64,000 nt of DNA from assembly GCA_004762155.1 (NCBI GenBank), contig SIHP01000003.1, positions 248,001 through 312,000 of the forward strand, in the 5' to 3' direction. Below the pieces are notes generated by a model. It saw only the letters and a program-made list of their open reading frames with translations, ran no database searches and was not told where the DNA came from. Each line of letters starts with the position of its first letter. Position 1 is the first letter of the stretch. The position numbers and the translations under genes were made by a program. The DNA comes from Flavobacteriaceae bacterium. GTDB lineage: Bacteria > Bacteroidota > Bacteroidia > Flavobacteriales > Flavobacteriaceae. Of the stretch, positions 42,825 to 51,813 are shown piece by piece.

Positions 42825-44021
42825 TTAATCAATCCAAAAATCAGGTTTTACATTTGTTCCAGATACCGAGCAATCACCACAAATAGTTTTTACTAAAAGA
42901 TAAGGTCCTGGTAATGTTTCAGTAGGACTGCCATTAAAATTGTAAAAAAGATAATCATTCTTCAAAGCATTTATTAAAGGAGAAAAATTTGGGTTGAAAG
43001 CACCAGTTAATGTGGGACTAATGATTTGACATTCATCTATAAATTCAGGAGTTACATTAACGACATCTTCTCGATTAAAGAATAATCTTTTTTTTACCAT
43101 TGAAGAAACTTCAAAAAAACCAATAACTTTATGATTTATATCTGTTTCAGAGTTGATATTTCCTTCTAAAAAACCAGTTTGAATTTGTGAGAAGAAACTA
43201 TCACTTGTTGAAAAACTATTTAATGTATTGTAATAGTTATATGCTGCTATGTTTTGTACATATTGTTTAACTAGAATACTATATCTAGAGGATATTATAA
43301 AATCTGTTGTTGGAATCTCTCTAATAGTAAAATTAACAATTTTATCTTCAGAAAAAGAAGCGGTTTCTGTTTGTATTATTTTATTTGAATATAATGTATT
43401 AAAACATTCATTTGTGGTGTCACTTTTAGGAAGTACATTAACGCTGAAAGGAGCAGTGTCAGAAACAATATCTATGTTAAATAATGAAAAATAAGGAGCA
43501 ATTATTTTATAAGTTTCTTCATATTCATATCGATAATAATTTGCATTGTTTTCTAAATTATAACTATCTACTCCAATTGTAATTACAGGTTCATCTAGTA
43601 AATTATTACCAACACTATAGTTAACAGCATCAATAGTTGTTATTGCTGTTAATTGTTGTGTTGTAGAAGTATAATTTTCACCAGTGTTTGTTGTGATTTT
43701 TAAAGTATAATTTTTATTTTCTTCTGCAGAAAAATTAATATCAGAAGTATAAATACCTGTACTTGTTTCAGTAAAAATATATTTATTTTGATCTTCATCA
43801 GTAATATAAACAATAGCATTAGATTCAGTTCTAGGTCCTAAAGAATCTATTTCAAAAGTTCTTGAAAGTTTTATTTCATGTTGTTTAAACTCATTTGTTA
43901 TGGTTGCTTCTACAACTAGAAAATTTTCATAGGTTATACCTTCAATTTCAAAAACCTCTACACAGTTATAAAAAGTGAAAAGAGTAATTAGTAAATAATA
44001 CAAAGGTTTATATGATTTCAT
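42825..44021 (-). CDS. DUF4249 family outer-membrane lipoprotein
   Basis: A 398-residue lipoprotein with lipobox TFYNC (cysteine near residue 20) and the DUF4249 pattern: an N-terminal beta-rich domain with FLVVEATITNEFKQHEIKLSRTFEID, then ANAIVYITDEDQN-like strands and YTLKITTNTGENYTS. A C-terminal half includes GFFEVSSMVKKRLFF and a CGDCS pair near the end. It resembles DUF4249 proteins, which in Bacteroidota sit beside TonB-dependent receptors. It is the last gene of the four-gene operon and starts 30 bp after the MG2/plug gene. Confidence 0.8.
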   Translation of the reverse strand: MKSYKPLYYLLITLFTFYNCVEVFEIEGITYENFLVVEATITNEFKQHEIKLSRTFEIDSLGPRTESNAIVYITDEDQNKYIFTETSTGIYTSDINFSAEENKNYTLKITTNTGENYTSTTQQLTAITTIDAVNYSVGNNLLDEPVITIGVDSYNLENNANYYRYEYEETYKIIAPYFSLFNIDIVSDTAPFSVNVLPKSDTTNECFNTLYSNKIIQTETASFSEDKIVNFTIREIPTTDFIISSRYSILVKQYVQNIAAYNYYNTLNSFSTSDSFFSQIQTGFLEGNINSETDINHKVIGFFEVSSMVKKRLFFNREDVVNVTPEFIDECQIISPTLTGAFNPNFSPLINALKNDYLFYNFNGSPTETLPGPYLLVKTICGDCSVSGTNVKPDFWID

Positions 44022-44050
44022 TGTTATAAGCTATAGGTGATTATAAAAAT

Positions 44051-45751
44051 TTATTTCACTGAAAAGTAGTGATGTTTGATTATTGGTTTACCTTCTGAAG
44101 AAATACCAAGTATCTCTATTTTATAGTCTCCGATAACATCTGAGGTATAAAATGAGATTTTTTTATCAGTGACTAGTAGGTTAGGTTTCCATAATAGTTG
44201 TGTTCTGTAATCTGGTATTCTTTTAGTTTTGTTTTTATTTGAATGATCTTGGTAAAAATATTCTTTTAAAGATTCAGGCTTTAAAACACTAACTTCTTTT
44301 ACAAATGCTGAATTTGGTTTGTAGTTATTTTTAAATGTTTTAATATTCATTATTCCTTGATACAAGACACCACCATAAATATATTTTTCTTTTACAATAG
44401 CAATTTTTTCAATTTTTAAAGCATCAATATCAACAATTTCACTATGATTATATACAATATAACCATCAATAATTACCAATGATGGTATACTAGAATTTGT
44501 ATCTAAGTTATTGTCCCTTACATGTAAAGAAAATTGCTTTTTTTTCTCTGTATACCAAACATCACTTAATATTTCTGTAGCTACTTCTTTCATTGTTTTA
44601 AACCTCTTGTAATCGTTTAAAACGTATGTTGTAGTTTTTTTACTAAAAACATAATCTTTGATTTTATGGTGTAAGTTTTTGTCTTGTTTAACACTTTTAT
44701 AGGAGTTTTCTATTTGTAAGTAAGTACTTCTGTTTTTTATTAATTCTGAAAGTTTTTTTGTAAAAGTTATTTCAGGGAAATAAGTAAATTTTCTTTTATA
44801 TACAGTATCTTTTACAATAGAAATTGTGTAATCTTTTCTGTTTTTTTCTAAAACTTGAAAAAGTAACTTAGAAGTATTATTATTCTTTAAATTAAAATAA
44901 AATTCACCATTTTTATTAGTAGTTGCGAATAATGTAAAAGGATTTTTACCTATAGTTGATAGTCCAATTTTTTTTCCTTTAGCAGGTTTATTATTGTTTT
45001 TAATTTTAAGTGTTCCGTATATTAGATCACCTCTTAGTTCTGGTAAATATTTCATGCTTATTGCATTCACTAAGGTGTTACTCTTATATTCGGGTTTGAA
45101 TGCCTTTCTAGACGGAAAGTTTTCAGGGTTTATTCTTCTTACAGATAAGGAAATGTTTCCTGTTAAATTTTCTTTGCCTAAATCAATGGTAACCTTTTCT
45201 CTTTTTGAGTATTTTTTTGTGGCTTTTAATGTATTTAAATTTGTTTTTTGAGTATTGGTGTTTTCTTTTAGGAGATCATTTTTTTCTGGCTTTTCAAAAG
45301 GGTTTATGATGTAAACAGTATCTTCAAAAAAATGATTAACATTCATCATCAAATGCGTATATGCAATTAATTTATAGCTACCTGTTGTTACTGATGTAGG
45401 AATAAATATATCACTTGAAGCAACTCCGTTTGTAAGATTTAATTTTTGCTTAAATAAACTGTTGTTATTACTGTCTATTATTTCAATATACGCAATCTTA
45501 CTTAGTGAAGAAAGCTTATTGTTTGTGGTTAAGTTATATACTTTATAATATAGTTTTTCACCTGTTAATATCAAATTGGTATTGTAGTGTACAAAAATAT
45601 TTTCTTGAGGTAAATTATTAATTTCAGTTATACTATTTTGGGCAATAGAGGATATTGAAAAAAATATACTTAAAAAAAATATACTAGTTGCTTTTATAAT
45701 TTTAAATGTTTTAACAAATAAAAAAGCACAGTGGTTTATGTTTTGTTTCAT
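44051..45751 (-). CDS. MG2-like exported protein with a degenerate TonB-plug-like C-terminal domain
   Basis: A 566-residue exported protein. The hydrophobic signal segment is near residues 17-38 (ATSIFFLSIFFSISSIAQ). Residues about 45-150 resemble an MG2/alpha-2-macroglobulin-type beta-sandwich: VHYNTNLILTGEKLYYKVYN and TTGSYKLIAYTHLMMN. Residues about 425-490 contain PSLVIIDGYIVYN, ALKIEKIAIVKEKYIYGG and QGIMNIKTF, the pattern of a TonB receptor plug domain but without any barrel. It starts 3 bp after the receptor gene's stop, so a soluble plug partner for that receptor is plausible. Confidence 0.7.
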   Translation of the reverse strand: MKQNINHCAFLFVKTFKIIKATSIFFLSIFFSISSIAQNSITEINNLPQENIFVHYNTNLILTGEKLYYKVYNLTTNNKLSSLSKIAYIEIIDSNNNSLFKQKLNLTNGVASSDIFIPTSVTTGSYKLIAYTHLMMNVNHFFEDTVYIINPFEKPEKNDLLKENTNTQKTNLNTLKATKKYSKREKVTIDLGKENLTGNISLSVRRINPENFPSRKAFKPEYKSNTLVNAISMKYLPELRGDLIYGTLKIKNNNKPAKGKKIGLSTIGKNPFTLFATTNKNGEFYFNLKNNNTSKLLFQVLEKNRKDYTISIVKDTVYKRKFTYFPEITFTKKLSELIKNRSTYLQIENSYKSVKQDKNLHHKIKDYVFSKKTTTYVLNDYKRFKTMKEVATEILSDVWYTEKKKQFSLHVRDNNLDTNSSIPSLVIIDGYIVYNHSEIVDIDALKIEKIAIVKEKYIYGGVLYQGIMNIKTFKNNYKPNSAFVKEVSVLKPESLKEYFYQDHSNKNKTKRIPDYRTQLLWKPNLLVTDKKISFYTSDVIGDYKIEILGISSEGKPIIKHHYFSVK

Positions 45752-45754
45752 TGG

Positions 45755-48499
45755 TTAAAATTTAAAGTTATAAGTAATTGTAGGAACAGGTATAGAGAAA
45801 ATAGAGCTTTTATAAGCTGTAACTTTACCATTAGTTGTTTCAAAATATACAGAATATGGGTTGTTAATACCCAAAACATTATAGACAGAAATATTCCAGA
45901 AACTATGCGCAAATTTTTTAATTTTATGATTTCCTTCTATATTCAAACCAATATCTAATCGGTAATAATTAGGTATTCTAAACTTATTTCTATCACTGTA
46001 CAATAAATACTCAGTTCCTTGATAAATATATTTTCCAGTAGGATAGGTAACTGGTCTACCAGATTGAAAAACAAAATTGGAGGAAAGACTATATCGTTTT
46101 GTTAACTTATAGTTTAAAATAGCATTAAAATCATGTGGTTTGTCGTAATTTGTTGGAAAATAAACTCCGTTGTTAACCGTTTCTTCTGGATTGTCTCCAT
46201 CTAACTGAATTAAAGATTTTGAATAACTATAACCTAACCAACCATTAAGTCTTCCAAATTTTTTCTTAATCAAAAATTCAATTCCGTAAGATTTTCCATC
46301 TCCTTGTAAAATTTCAGTTTCAATAGTTTCATTAAGTAAAAGACTTGCACCAACTTTATAATCTACTAAGTTTTTATATTTTTTATAATATCCCTCTAAA
46401 CTAATTTCATAAGCATCATCATTGAGATTTTGAAATAAACCCAATGAAATTTGTGTTCCTTCTTGAGGTTTTATATTGCTATCAGAAAGTCTCCAAGTGT
46501 CTATTGGAGACGCTGTTGTAGTATTGCTAAGTCTGTGTATATACTGAAAAGATTTATTGAAACCTCCTTTTAACGAAAGTTGATCATTTATCAAATACCT
46601 TCCAGATAATCTATAACTTAAGCCTTGATAGCTTTTTATAACTTCATTGTTGTCATATTCTTTAGTGTATGCTAATGTTGCATTATTTTTGGGTAAACCA
46701 TCTTCGTAAAATCGTTGTGTTGAGGCTCCTAAAGCTAGGTAATTAGAAAAACGCAAGCCAATATCAAACGATAATTGCTTATTAACTTTAAAGTTGTCAG
46801 ATATAAAAGCAGCACTTTCTAAGCCTTTTTCATTCGCAATAGTTAAAGGAGTAACGGATGAAGCATCATCATTAGGAGCTATACTTCCAGGAGATACATT
46901 ATATAGTTTAGAAGCTATTCCATAATTTAGAATATGTTTAGAAGAATGTAAATACTTCATTTTTAACTTCAGTTCGGATTCGTTAATTGTATATTTTAAA
47001 TTAAAATTACTGTTTCCGTTACTGTTGTATTCTGTATTAAAAGTGTATTGGCTACTTGAAAAGATTAAATTTCCCGTATTCTTTTTATTGAATTTGTGTT
47101 CCCAATTAATTGCGCCCATAGTGTTTCCGTAATAATTGGTGGTATCAGAAGCAATCTGATATTTATCTTTACTGTAATATGCGCTTAAACGAATTGTATT
47201 GTTTTTGTTAATTTGATGATTATATTTTGCAATTACATCAAAAAAGGACACACTACTTTTACTAAGTTTTTTATCATTTAAAGCTTGTAATAACCAGTCA
47301 GAATAGGTACTTCTAACACCTAAAATAAGTCCTGATTTATCTTTTACTATTGGAATTTCTACACTTAGGTTTCCTGTAACTGGTCCAATAGAAGCTTCTC
47401 CTTTAAATTTTTTAGTACTTGCGTCTTTGGATTTAATATCAAAAACTGAAGAAATTCTACCTCCATATTCAGCGGGAATATTTCCTTTAAATACTTTTAA
47501 GTTTTTAGTGGTAAAAGGGTTAATTGCAGAAAACAGACCTAAAAAATGAGTAGGGTTATAAATAACTCCATTGTCTAATAAAAATAAATTTTGGTCAATT
47601 TTTCCACCTCTTACATTTATTCCTTCAGCGCCTTCACCAGCAGATTTTATTCCAGGTAATGTTGTTGCTACTTTTAAAATATCTCTTTCCCCTAAAACTA
47701 AAGGAATCGTTTTTATTTCTTCAGCTTTTAGTTCTGTAATACCAGAAATTGTTTGTTTAATGTTATTGCTTTTATTTGCATTTACAACAACTTCATCTAA
47801 TTGTTCTGAGTTTTCAGAAATAGAAAAGTTTAATTTACCGTTATTATAGACTATAATAGGTTTATTAATTTTTGTAAATCCAACTAATATAGCTTCAATA
47901 TTATGTTTACCATAAGGTAAATTAAGTTTGTAATAACCTTTATTATTTGTTGTTGTAGAAATATTTTTACTTCGCTCTAAAATAACAACACCTTCAATAG
48001 GTTCTCCAGTTTTTCTATTGGTTATAATACCAGATAATGTATAGCTTTTTTGTTTTAAACCTTGTGTTTCTTTTCCTATTTTAACAAGTTTGTTATTGGT
48101 ATCAATAATTATTTTTGAAGGATAAACAAATGTTTTTTCTTTTACTATAGTATCTTTTTCTTCATGTGTAATTTCATTTTCATAGGCACTTTTGTGAATT
48201 AAATTCCCATACGTAAGGATTATTTTATAATCATTGGTAATAAAATAATTTAAAGAAGAATCCTCAACTAAAAAGTCTAAAATGTTCTTTATGTTGGCAT
48301 TTTTAAAGGTTTTAGTTACCTTTTTGGAATCTAACCATTTCTCAAGGAAATAGAAGCTATAGTTTGTTTTTTGCTCTATAAGTGCAATGATCTTTTTCTT
48401 ATCCAGATCATTAATTTCAATGGAAATCCCCTGATTATTGTTTTGAGAAAAGAAATTTAAACTAAATAAAATAAAAAGTAGTAGTAGTTTTTTTTTCAT
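45755..48499 (-). CDS. TonB-dependent outer-membrane receptor with STN and carboxypeptidase-like domains
   Basis: A 914-residue receptor. After the signal peptide (residues 1-18), an STN/secretin-like domain occupies about residues 24-97. A carboxypeptidase-regulatory-like domain follows at about 152-235 (LSGIITNRKTGEPIEGVVIL), then the plug at about 245-360 (GAEGINVRGGKIDQNLFLLDNGVIY) and a 22-strand barrel ending in the terminal F residue of ITYNFKF. STN domains usually talk to an anti-sigma factor, but no FecI/FecR pair lies nearby. The substrate is unknown. It is followed 3 bp later by the MG2/plug gene. Confidence 0.93.
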   Translation of the reverse strand: MKKKLLLLFILFSLNFFSQNNNQGISIEINDLDKKKIIALIEQKTNYSFYFLEKWLDSKKVTKTFKNANIKNILDFLVEDSSLNYFITNDYKIILTYGNLIHKSAYENEITHEEKDTIVKEKTFVYPSKIIIDTNNKLVKIGKETQGLKQKSYTLSGIITNRKTGEPIEGVVILERSKNISTTTNNKGYYKLNLPYGKHNIEAILVGFTKINKPIIVYNNGKLNFSISENSEQLDEVVVNANKSNNIKQTISGITELKAEEIKTIPLVLGERDILKVATTLPGIKSAGEGAEGINVRGGKIDQNLFLLDNGVIYNPTHFLGLFSAINPFTTKNLKVFKGNIPAEYGGRISSVFDIKSKDASTKKFKGEASIGPVTGNLSVEIPIVKDKSGLILGVRSTYSDWLLQALNDKKLSKSSVSFFDVIAKYNHQINKNNTIRLSAYYSKDKYQIASDTTNYYGNTMGAINWEHKFNKKNTGNLIFSSSQYTFNTEYNSNGNSNFNLKYTINESELKLKMKYLHSSKHILNYGIASKLYNVSPGSIAPNDDASSVTPLTIANEKGLESAAFISDNFKVNKQLSFDIGLRFSNYLALGASTQRFYEDGLPKNNATLAYTKEYDNNEVIKSYQGLSYRLSGRYLINDQLSLKGGFNKSFQYIHRLSNTTTASPIDTWRLSDSNIKPQEGTQISLGLFQNLNDDAYEISLEGYYKKYKNLVDYKVGASLLLNETIETEILQGDGKSYGIEFLIKKKFGRLNGWLGYSYSKSLIQLDGDNPEETVNNGVYFPTNYDKPHDFNAILNYKLTKRYSLSSNFVFQSGRPVTYPTGKYIYQGTEYLLYSDRNKFRIPNYYRLDIGLNIEGNHKIKKFAHSFWNISVYNVLGINNPYSVYFETTNGKVTAYKSSIFSIPVPTITYNFKF

Positions 48500-48500
48500 C

Positions 48501-49190
48501 TTATTTTCGATTAGTATTTAACGACGTAATAAGTTGTGTATAAAAAGCATCTTTATTATGTTTTAAAAGAAAGGAATGCTGTTTTTTAAAATCTTTAATT
48601 TTTTGTTTTTTATTGGGAAAAACAACATAAAGATTTTTAGTTTTCTCAATATTAAAGTATTCATTATTATATTTTAATATATAAATGTAATTTTCTTTGA
48701 AATTATAGTACACAAAATTTTTATCAAGTTTCTTATACTTTATTTTCTTATGTTTTTTTAATAAAAAAGTTGTTTTGGTTTTATAAAGTACTTCAACAAA
48801 ACCATATTCTGTAGTATTTATAAAACTATGGTTATCAATATTGAATTTTGAAACTAATGAATTTTCAAGAGCGATGTTAAATTTTTTTCCTTCTTCTGTA
48901 TATTCTCTAATAACGATATCATCAGCAATATCATATTTTAACTTGATGTTAAAAAAAGGTTCGCTATTATAAAATATATCAGCAGTTTTAAATTTATTAG
49001 TTATAAAATAATGATGATTACCATTTATAGATCTGTATTTTTCTTTAAATAAAGCTCCATAACTTAGTGTTGTGTTTTCTAAGCCTATTATTTTATCAAA
49101 ACTCGTAAAAAGTTTTTTTTCCGATGCGTTTTGAGCAAGGATAAAATAACAGCTAAATAGCAACAATAGCGTGTTGATTTTTGTTTTCAT
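48501..49190 (-). CDS. Orphan exported protein, first gene of the TonB-receptor operon
   Basis: A 229-residue protein with a signal peptide (KINTLLLLFSCYFILAQNAS). The mature part is rich in Lys, Asn and aromatic residues, with short strands such as FGFVEVLYKTKTTFLLKKH-like YGFVEVLYKTKTTFLLKK, and no recognisable domain. A Gln/Lys-rich helical segment closes it (KQKIKDFKKQHSFLLKHNKD). It is one base upstream of the receptor gene and is presumably translated from the same mRNA, so it may be a periplasmic partner of the receptor. I cannot assign a function. Confidence 0.62.
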   Translation of the reverse strand: MKTKINTLLLLFSCYFILAQNASEKKLFTSFDKIIGLENTTLSYGALFKEKYRSINGNHHYFITNKFKTADIFYNSEPFFNIKLKYDIADDIVIREYTEEGKKFNIALENSLVSKFNIDNHSFINTTEYGFVEVLYKTKTTFLLKKHKKIKYKKLDKNFVYYNFKENYIYILKYNNEYFNIEKTKNLYVVFPNKKQKIKDFKKQHSFLLKHNKDAFYTQLITSLNTNRK

Positions 49191-49294
49191 AAAAATTTTA
49201 GTTAGCAGTTTTTATAAAAATATTTAGGAAAATAATTTTATACTGCTAATATATAATTTTTATTGAATAACTGTTTTTTTTTAACATAATTTAA

Positions 49295-49319
49295 AAACCA
49301 CAACAATTTGTTGTGGTTT
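49295..49319 (-). terminator. Terminator of pepD
   Basis: AAACCACAACAA (49295-49306) pairs with 49308-49319 around a single-base turn, so the top of the stem probably opens. The minus strand continues with TTTTTAAATT. It lies 27 bp after the pepD stop. The arm is the same as in the hairpin at 42765-42788. Confidence 0.75.
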
Positions 49320-49345
49320 CTTGTGAGTTTTATATGTATTTTAAT

Positions 49346-50806
49346 TTATTTCTTAGGAGTATTTTTTAAAATTTCTAATAAAAACGCCCAAAATTTTTGC
49401 GTAGAAGAAATTTGTGCACGTTCATCTGGTGAATGAGCACCACGAATATTAGGTCCAAAAGAAACCATATCCATATCAGGATAATTCTGACCTAAAATTC
49501 CGCATTCCAAACCAGCATGGCAAGCAGCTACATTTGGCTTTTCTTTATGTAAATCTTCATATAATTCTGTAACTATTTTTAATATTTCAGAATTTATGTT
49601 TGGTAACCAACCAGGGTATGTTCCTGAAAATTCAACTTCAAAACCAGCCAATTCAAAAGCACTACGAAGCGAATTTGCTAAATCCCATTTATTAGTTTCA
49701 GAAGAAGAACGTGTTAAACAACCAATTTTTATAGCTCCGTCTTTTACAATAACACGAGCAACATTGTTAGAGGTTTCTACCAAACCATCAATATCCGGAC
49801 TCATTCTATACACTCCGTTTAAAGAGGCGTAAATAGCTTTAATTAAACCTTCTTGCACACCTAAATCCAATACTTTTTTAGGAAGCTCAACTTCTTTTAA
49901 TTCAATTGTTAAATTAGGCTCTAAAGAAGCGAATTCTTTCGTTATAGTAGTAATTAATTGATTAATTTCAAAAAAGAAAGGTTCTTTAGAAACCGAATCA
50001 ATTACAACTGTAGCAAAACTTTCTCTTGGAATGGCATTGCGTAAACTTCCACCATTTATTTCAGAAATACGTAAACCAAAGTTTGTAAAACCGTCAAATA
50101 ACAAGCGATTCATTATTTTATTAGCATTACCTAAACCTTTATGAATATCCATTCCAGAATGTCCTCCATTTAAACCTGTAACCGAAATTTCAAAAGCAGA
50201 AGTATTTTCTGGTGTATTTTCTTCATCGTAAATTCTAGTAGCAGTAATATCAACACCACCAGCACAACCCATACCAATTTCATCATCTTCCTCAGTATCT
50301 AAGTTCAATAAAATATCACCTTTTAAAACGCCACCTTCTAATCCCATTGCACCAGTCATACCCGTTTCTTCATCAATAGTAAATAAAGCTTCAATTGTTG
50401 GATGTGCAATATCTGTAGACGATAATACTGCCATAATTGCAGCAACTCCCAAACCATTATCAGCACCTAAAGTAGTACCTTCAGCTTTTACCCAATCACC
50501 ATCAACAATCATTTTAATCCCTTCTTTGTCAAAATCAAAAACAGTATCTGAATTTTTCTGATGTACCATATCTAAATGACTTTGCATTACTACGGTTTTT
50601 CTATCTTCCATTCCAGCTGTAGCAGGTTTAGTAATAATAACATTACCTACATTATCAACAACAGTTTGAAGCTTTAACTTAGCTCCAAAATCAACCATAA
50701 ACTGTATTACGCGCTCTTCTTTTTTAGACGGACGAGGTACTGCGTTTAAATCAGCAAAATGATTCCAAACGGTTTTAGGTTCAAGATTTCTTATTTCTGA
50801 ATTCAT
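49346..50806 (-). CDS. pepD: Aminoacyl-histidine dipeptidase (M20 family)
   Basis: A 486-residue PepD (M20 metallopeptidase) that cleaves dipeptides such as carnosine-like aminoacyl-histidine. The zinc site has SHLDMVHQ near residue 80 and GADNGLGVA near residue 117, the catalytic glutamate in DEETGMTGA near residue 147, and a late CHAGLECG near residue 434. The dimerisation (lid) domain sits between. Length is typical. A copy of the structured repeat lies upstream of its start. Confidence 0.94.
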   Translation of the reverse strand: MNSEIRNLEPKTVWNHFADLNAVPRPSKKEERVIQFMVDFGAKLKLQTVVDNVGNVIITKPATAGMEDRKTVVMQSHLDMVHQKNSDTVFDFDKEGIKMIVDGDWVKAEGTTLGADNGLGVAAIMAVLSSTDIAHPTIEALFTIDEETGMTGAMGLEGGVLKGDILLNLDTEEDDEIGMGCAGGVDITATRIYDEENTPENTSAFEISVTGLNGGHSGMDIHKGLGNANKIMNRLLFDGFTNFGLRISEINGGSLRNAIPRESFATVVIDSVSKEPFFFEINQLITTITKEFASLEPNLTIELKEVELPKKVLDLGVQEGLIKAIYASLNGVYRMSPDIDGLVETSNNVARVIVKDGAIKIGCLTRSSSETNKWDLANSLRSAFELAGFEVEFSGTYPGWLPNINSEILKIVTELYEDLHKEKPNVAACHAGLECGILGQNYPDMDMVSFGPNIRGAHSPDERAQISSTQKFWAFLLEILKNTPKK

Positions 50807-50884
50807 TTGAATTGATATTTAATATTTGAGCCACGAAGATACTAAAGACTTGTATATAAAATAAAGTTCTGTTATGTATTTAAT

Positions 50885-50987
50885 TTGGGCGTTTCCCGTT
50901 GGGTCGTGCTTTTCGCACTCGCTTTTTTGTGAAAGAAAAATTCACAAAAAGAGCTCAAACAAATGCTACAATCACTAACGCTAAAAA
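50885..50987 (+). repeat. Structured intergenic repeat, copy B
   Basis: The clearest copy. Outer arms are GCGTT (50889-50893) with AACGC (50977-50981). The small hairpin is CCC-GTT-GGG (50895-50903). The central stem is CTTTTTTGTGAA (50922-50933) with TTCACAAAAAG (50941-50951) around AGAAAAA, the same loop as in copy A. A further possible 4-bp hairpin (GTGC/GCAC, 50906-50918) is not supported by the other copies. Confidence 0.88.
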
Positions 50988-51011
50988 AAGAAGTCATATA
51001 TTTTTAAAGTA

Positions 51012-51560
51012 TTATTTTTTAGTAAAAATATTAGTTCTTTCTGCATCATGAAAACTAGCAAAACCAATATGATAAGGTGTTTTTTTAGGCAGTATTTTAA
51101 ATTCATTCTGTTGAATAACAATATTAATAATATCATTAATAAGATAGTAAAATGCTAAAATAATTGTTTGGTAATCATCACCTATCCTCTCCCATGCATT
51201 TTCACCATCTACATTAAAATAAGTTTTAAAGAATTTGTCATTATCTATAGCAGAATTATTCATGATGCAACCATTATAAAAAGCTTTTTCAAAATCATTA
51301 TCAGACATAAAATCAACTTCTATATCACTTCCATATTCATTCCAACAGATATCTATAACACCAATTTTATCTATGTTGTTTTCTTTTAAGTCTTGTAAAT
51401 TTATTTTATCAAAAAAAATAATGAGACTTAATAAGTAATTGTTAGCTTCATTTTCCCAATCTATATTTTTTATAATTAATTTGTTTGTTTCGTCTTCTAT
51501 ACGTGGTATTACAATCGTTTTGATATTTGTATAAAAATTCTGAGAGAGTAATTTGTCCAT
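51012..51560 (-). CDS. Orphan cytoplasmic protein
   Basis: A 182-residue protein without signal peptide. It has an N-terminal acidic-basic half, the stretch IGVIDICWNEYGSDIEVDFMSDND near residues 65-88, and a C-terminal hydrophobic helix (IILAFYYLINDIINIVI) that could be amphipathic rather than membrane-spanning. The family is not recognised; it is not unlike small immunity or stress proteins in size and composition, but I cannot support that claim. The shared 20-bp motif lies 105 nt upstream of its ATG. Copy B of the structured repeat is between its 3' end and the pepD start. Confidence 0.6.
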   Translation of the reverse strand: MDKLLSQNFYTNIKTIVIPRIEDETNKLIIKNIDWENEANNYLLSLIIFFDKINLQDLKENNIDKIGVIDICWNEYGSDIEVDFMSDNDFEKAFYNGCIMNNSAIDNDKFFKTYFNVDGENAWERIGDDYQTIILAFYYLINDIINIVIQQNEFKILPKKTPYHIGFASFHDAERTNIFTKK

Positions 51561-51665
51561 TTTTAAAGTTTTTTCTGATTGCTTGAGTTTTCTTTTAATA
51601 AAGCTAGTTTTATATTTTATTTAAAATAAATATTGAGCTAAGCTAAAATTTAATATTTATTTGTT

Positions 51666-51685
51666 TTACACTGTTTTCCGTGAAA
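51666..51685. promoter_or_regulatory. Candidate shared operator-like motif, copy 2
   Basis: TTAC[A]CTGTTTTC[C]GTGAAA differs from the site at 38410-38429 at the two bracketed positions only. It lies 105 nt upstream of the orphan gene at 51012-51560, on the same side and in the same orientation relative to the gene as copy 1. It is also about 125 bp upstream of recR on the other strand. Confidence 0.4.
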
Positions 51686-51800
51686 TGGGTAATTAGTCTT
51701 AAATTGATATCAGAATTAAAAGATGTAAAAAAGTTTTTAGAATACTCTCTTTGAAGTATAATAAACCGTTATTCTTATGTTAAAATAAGTTTTAACGATG

Positions 51801-51808
51801 TATTTTTG
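51801..51808 (+). promoter_or_regulatory. -7 promoter box (TATTTTTG) of recR
   Basis: TATTTTTG ends 5 nt before the ATG at 51814, so a start site within 3-6 bases of the box would give a leaderless recR mRNA. Confidence 0.5.
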
Positions 51809-51813
51809 TCGCT

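Noticed and set aside
50906..50918. Extra GTGC/GCAC hairpin in repeat copy B as a fourth conserved stem
   Set aside because: Copies A and C do not pair at the same place, so it is not supported as part of the shared structure.
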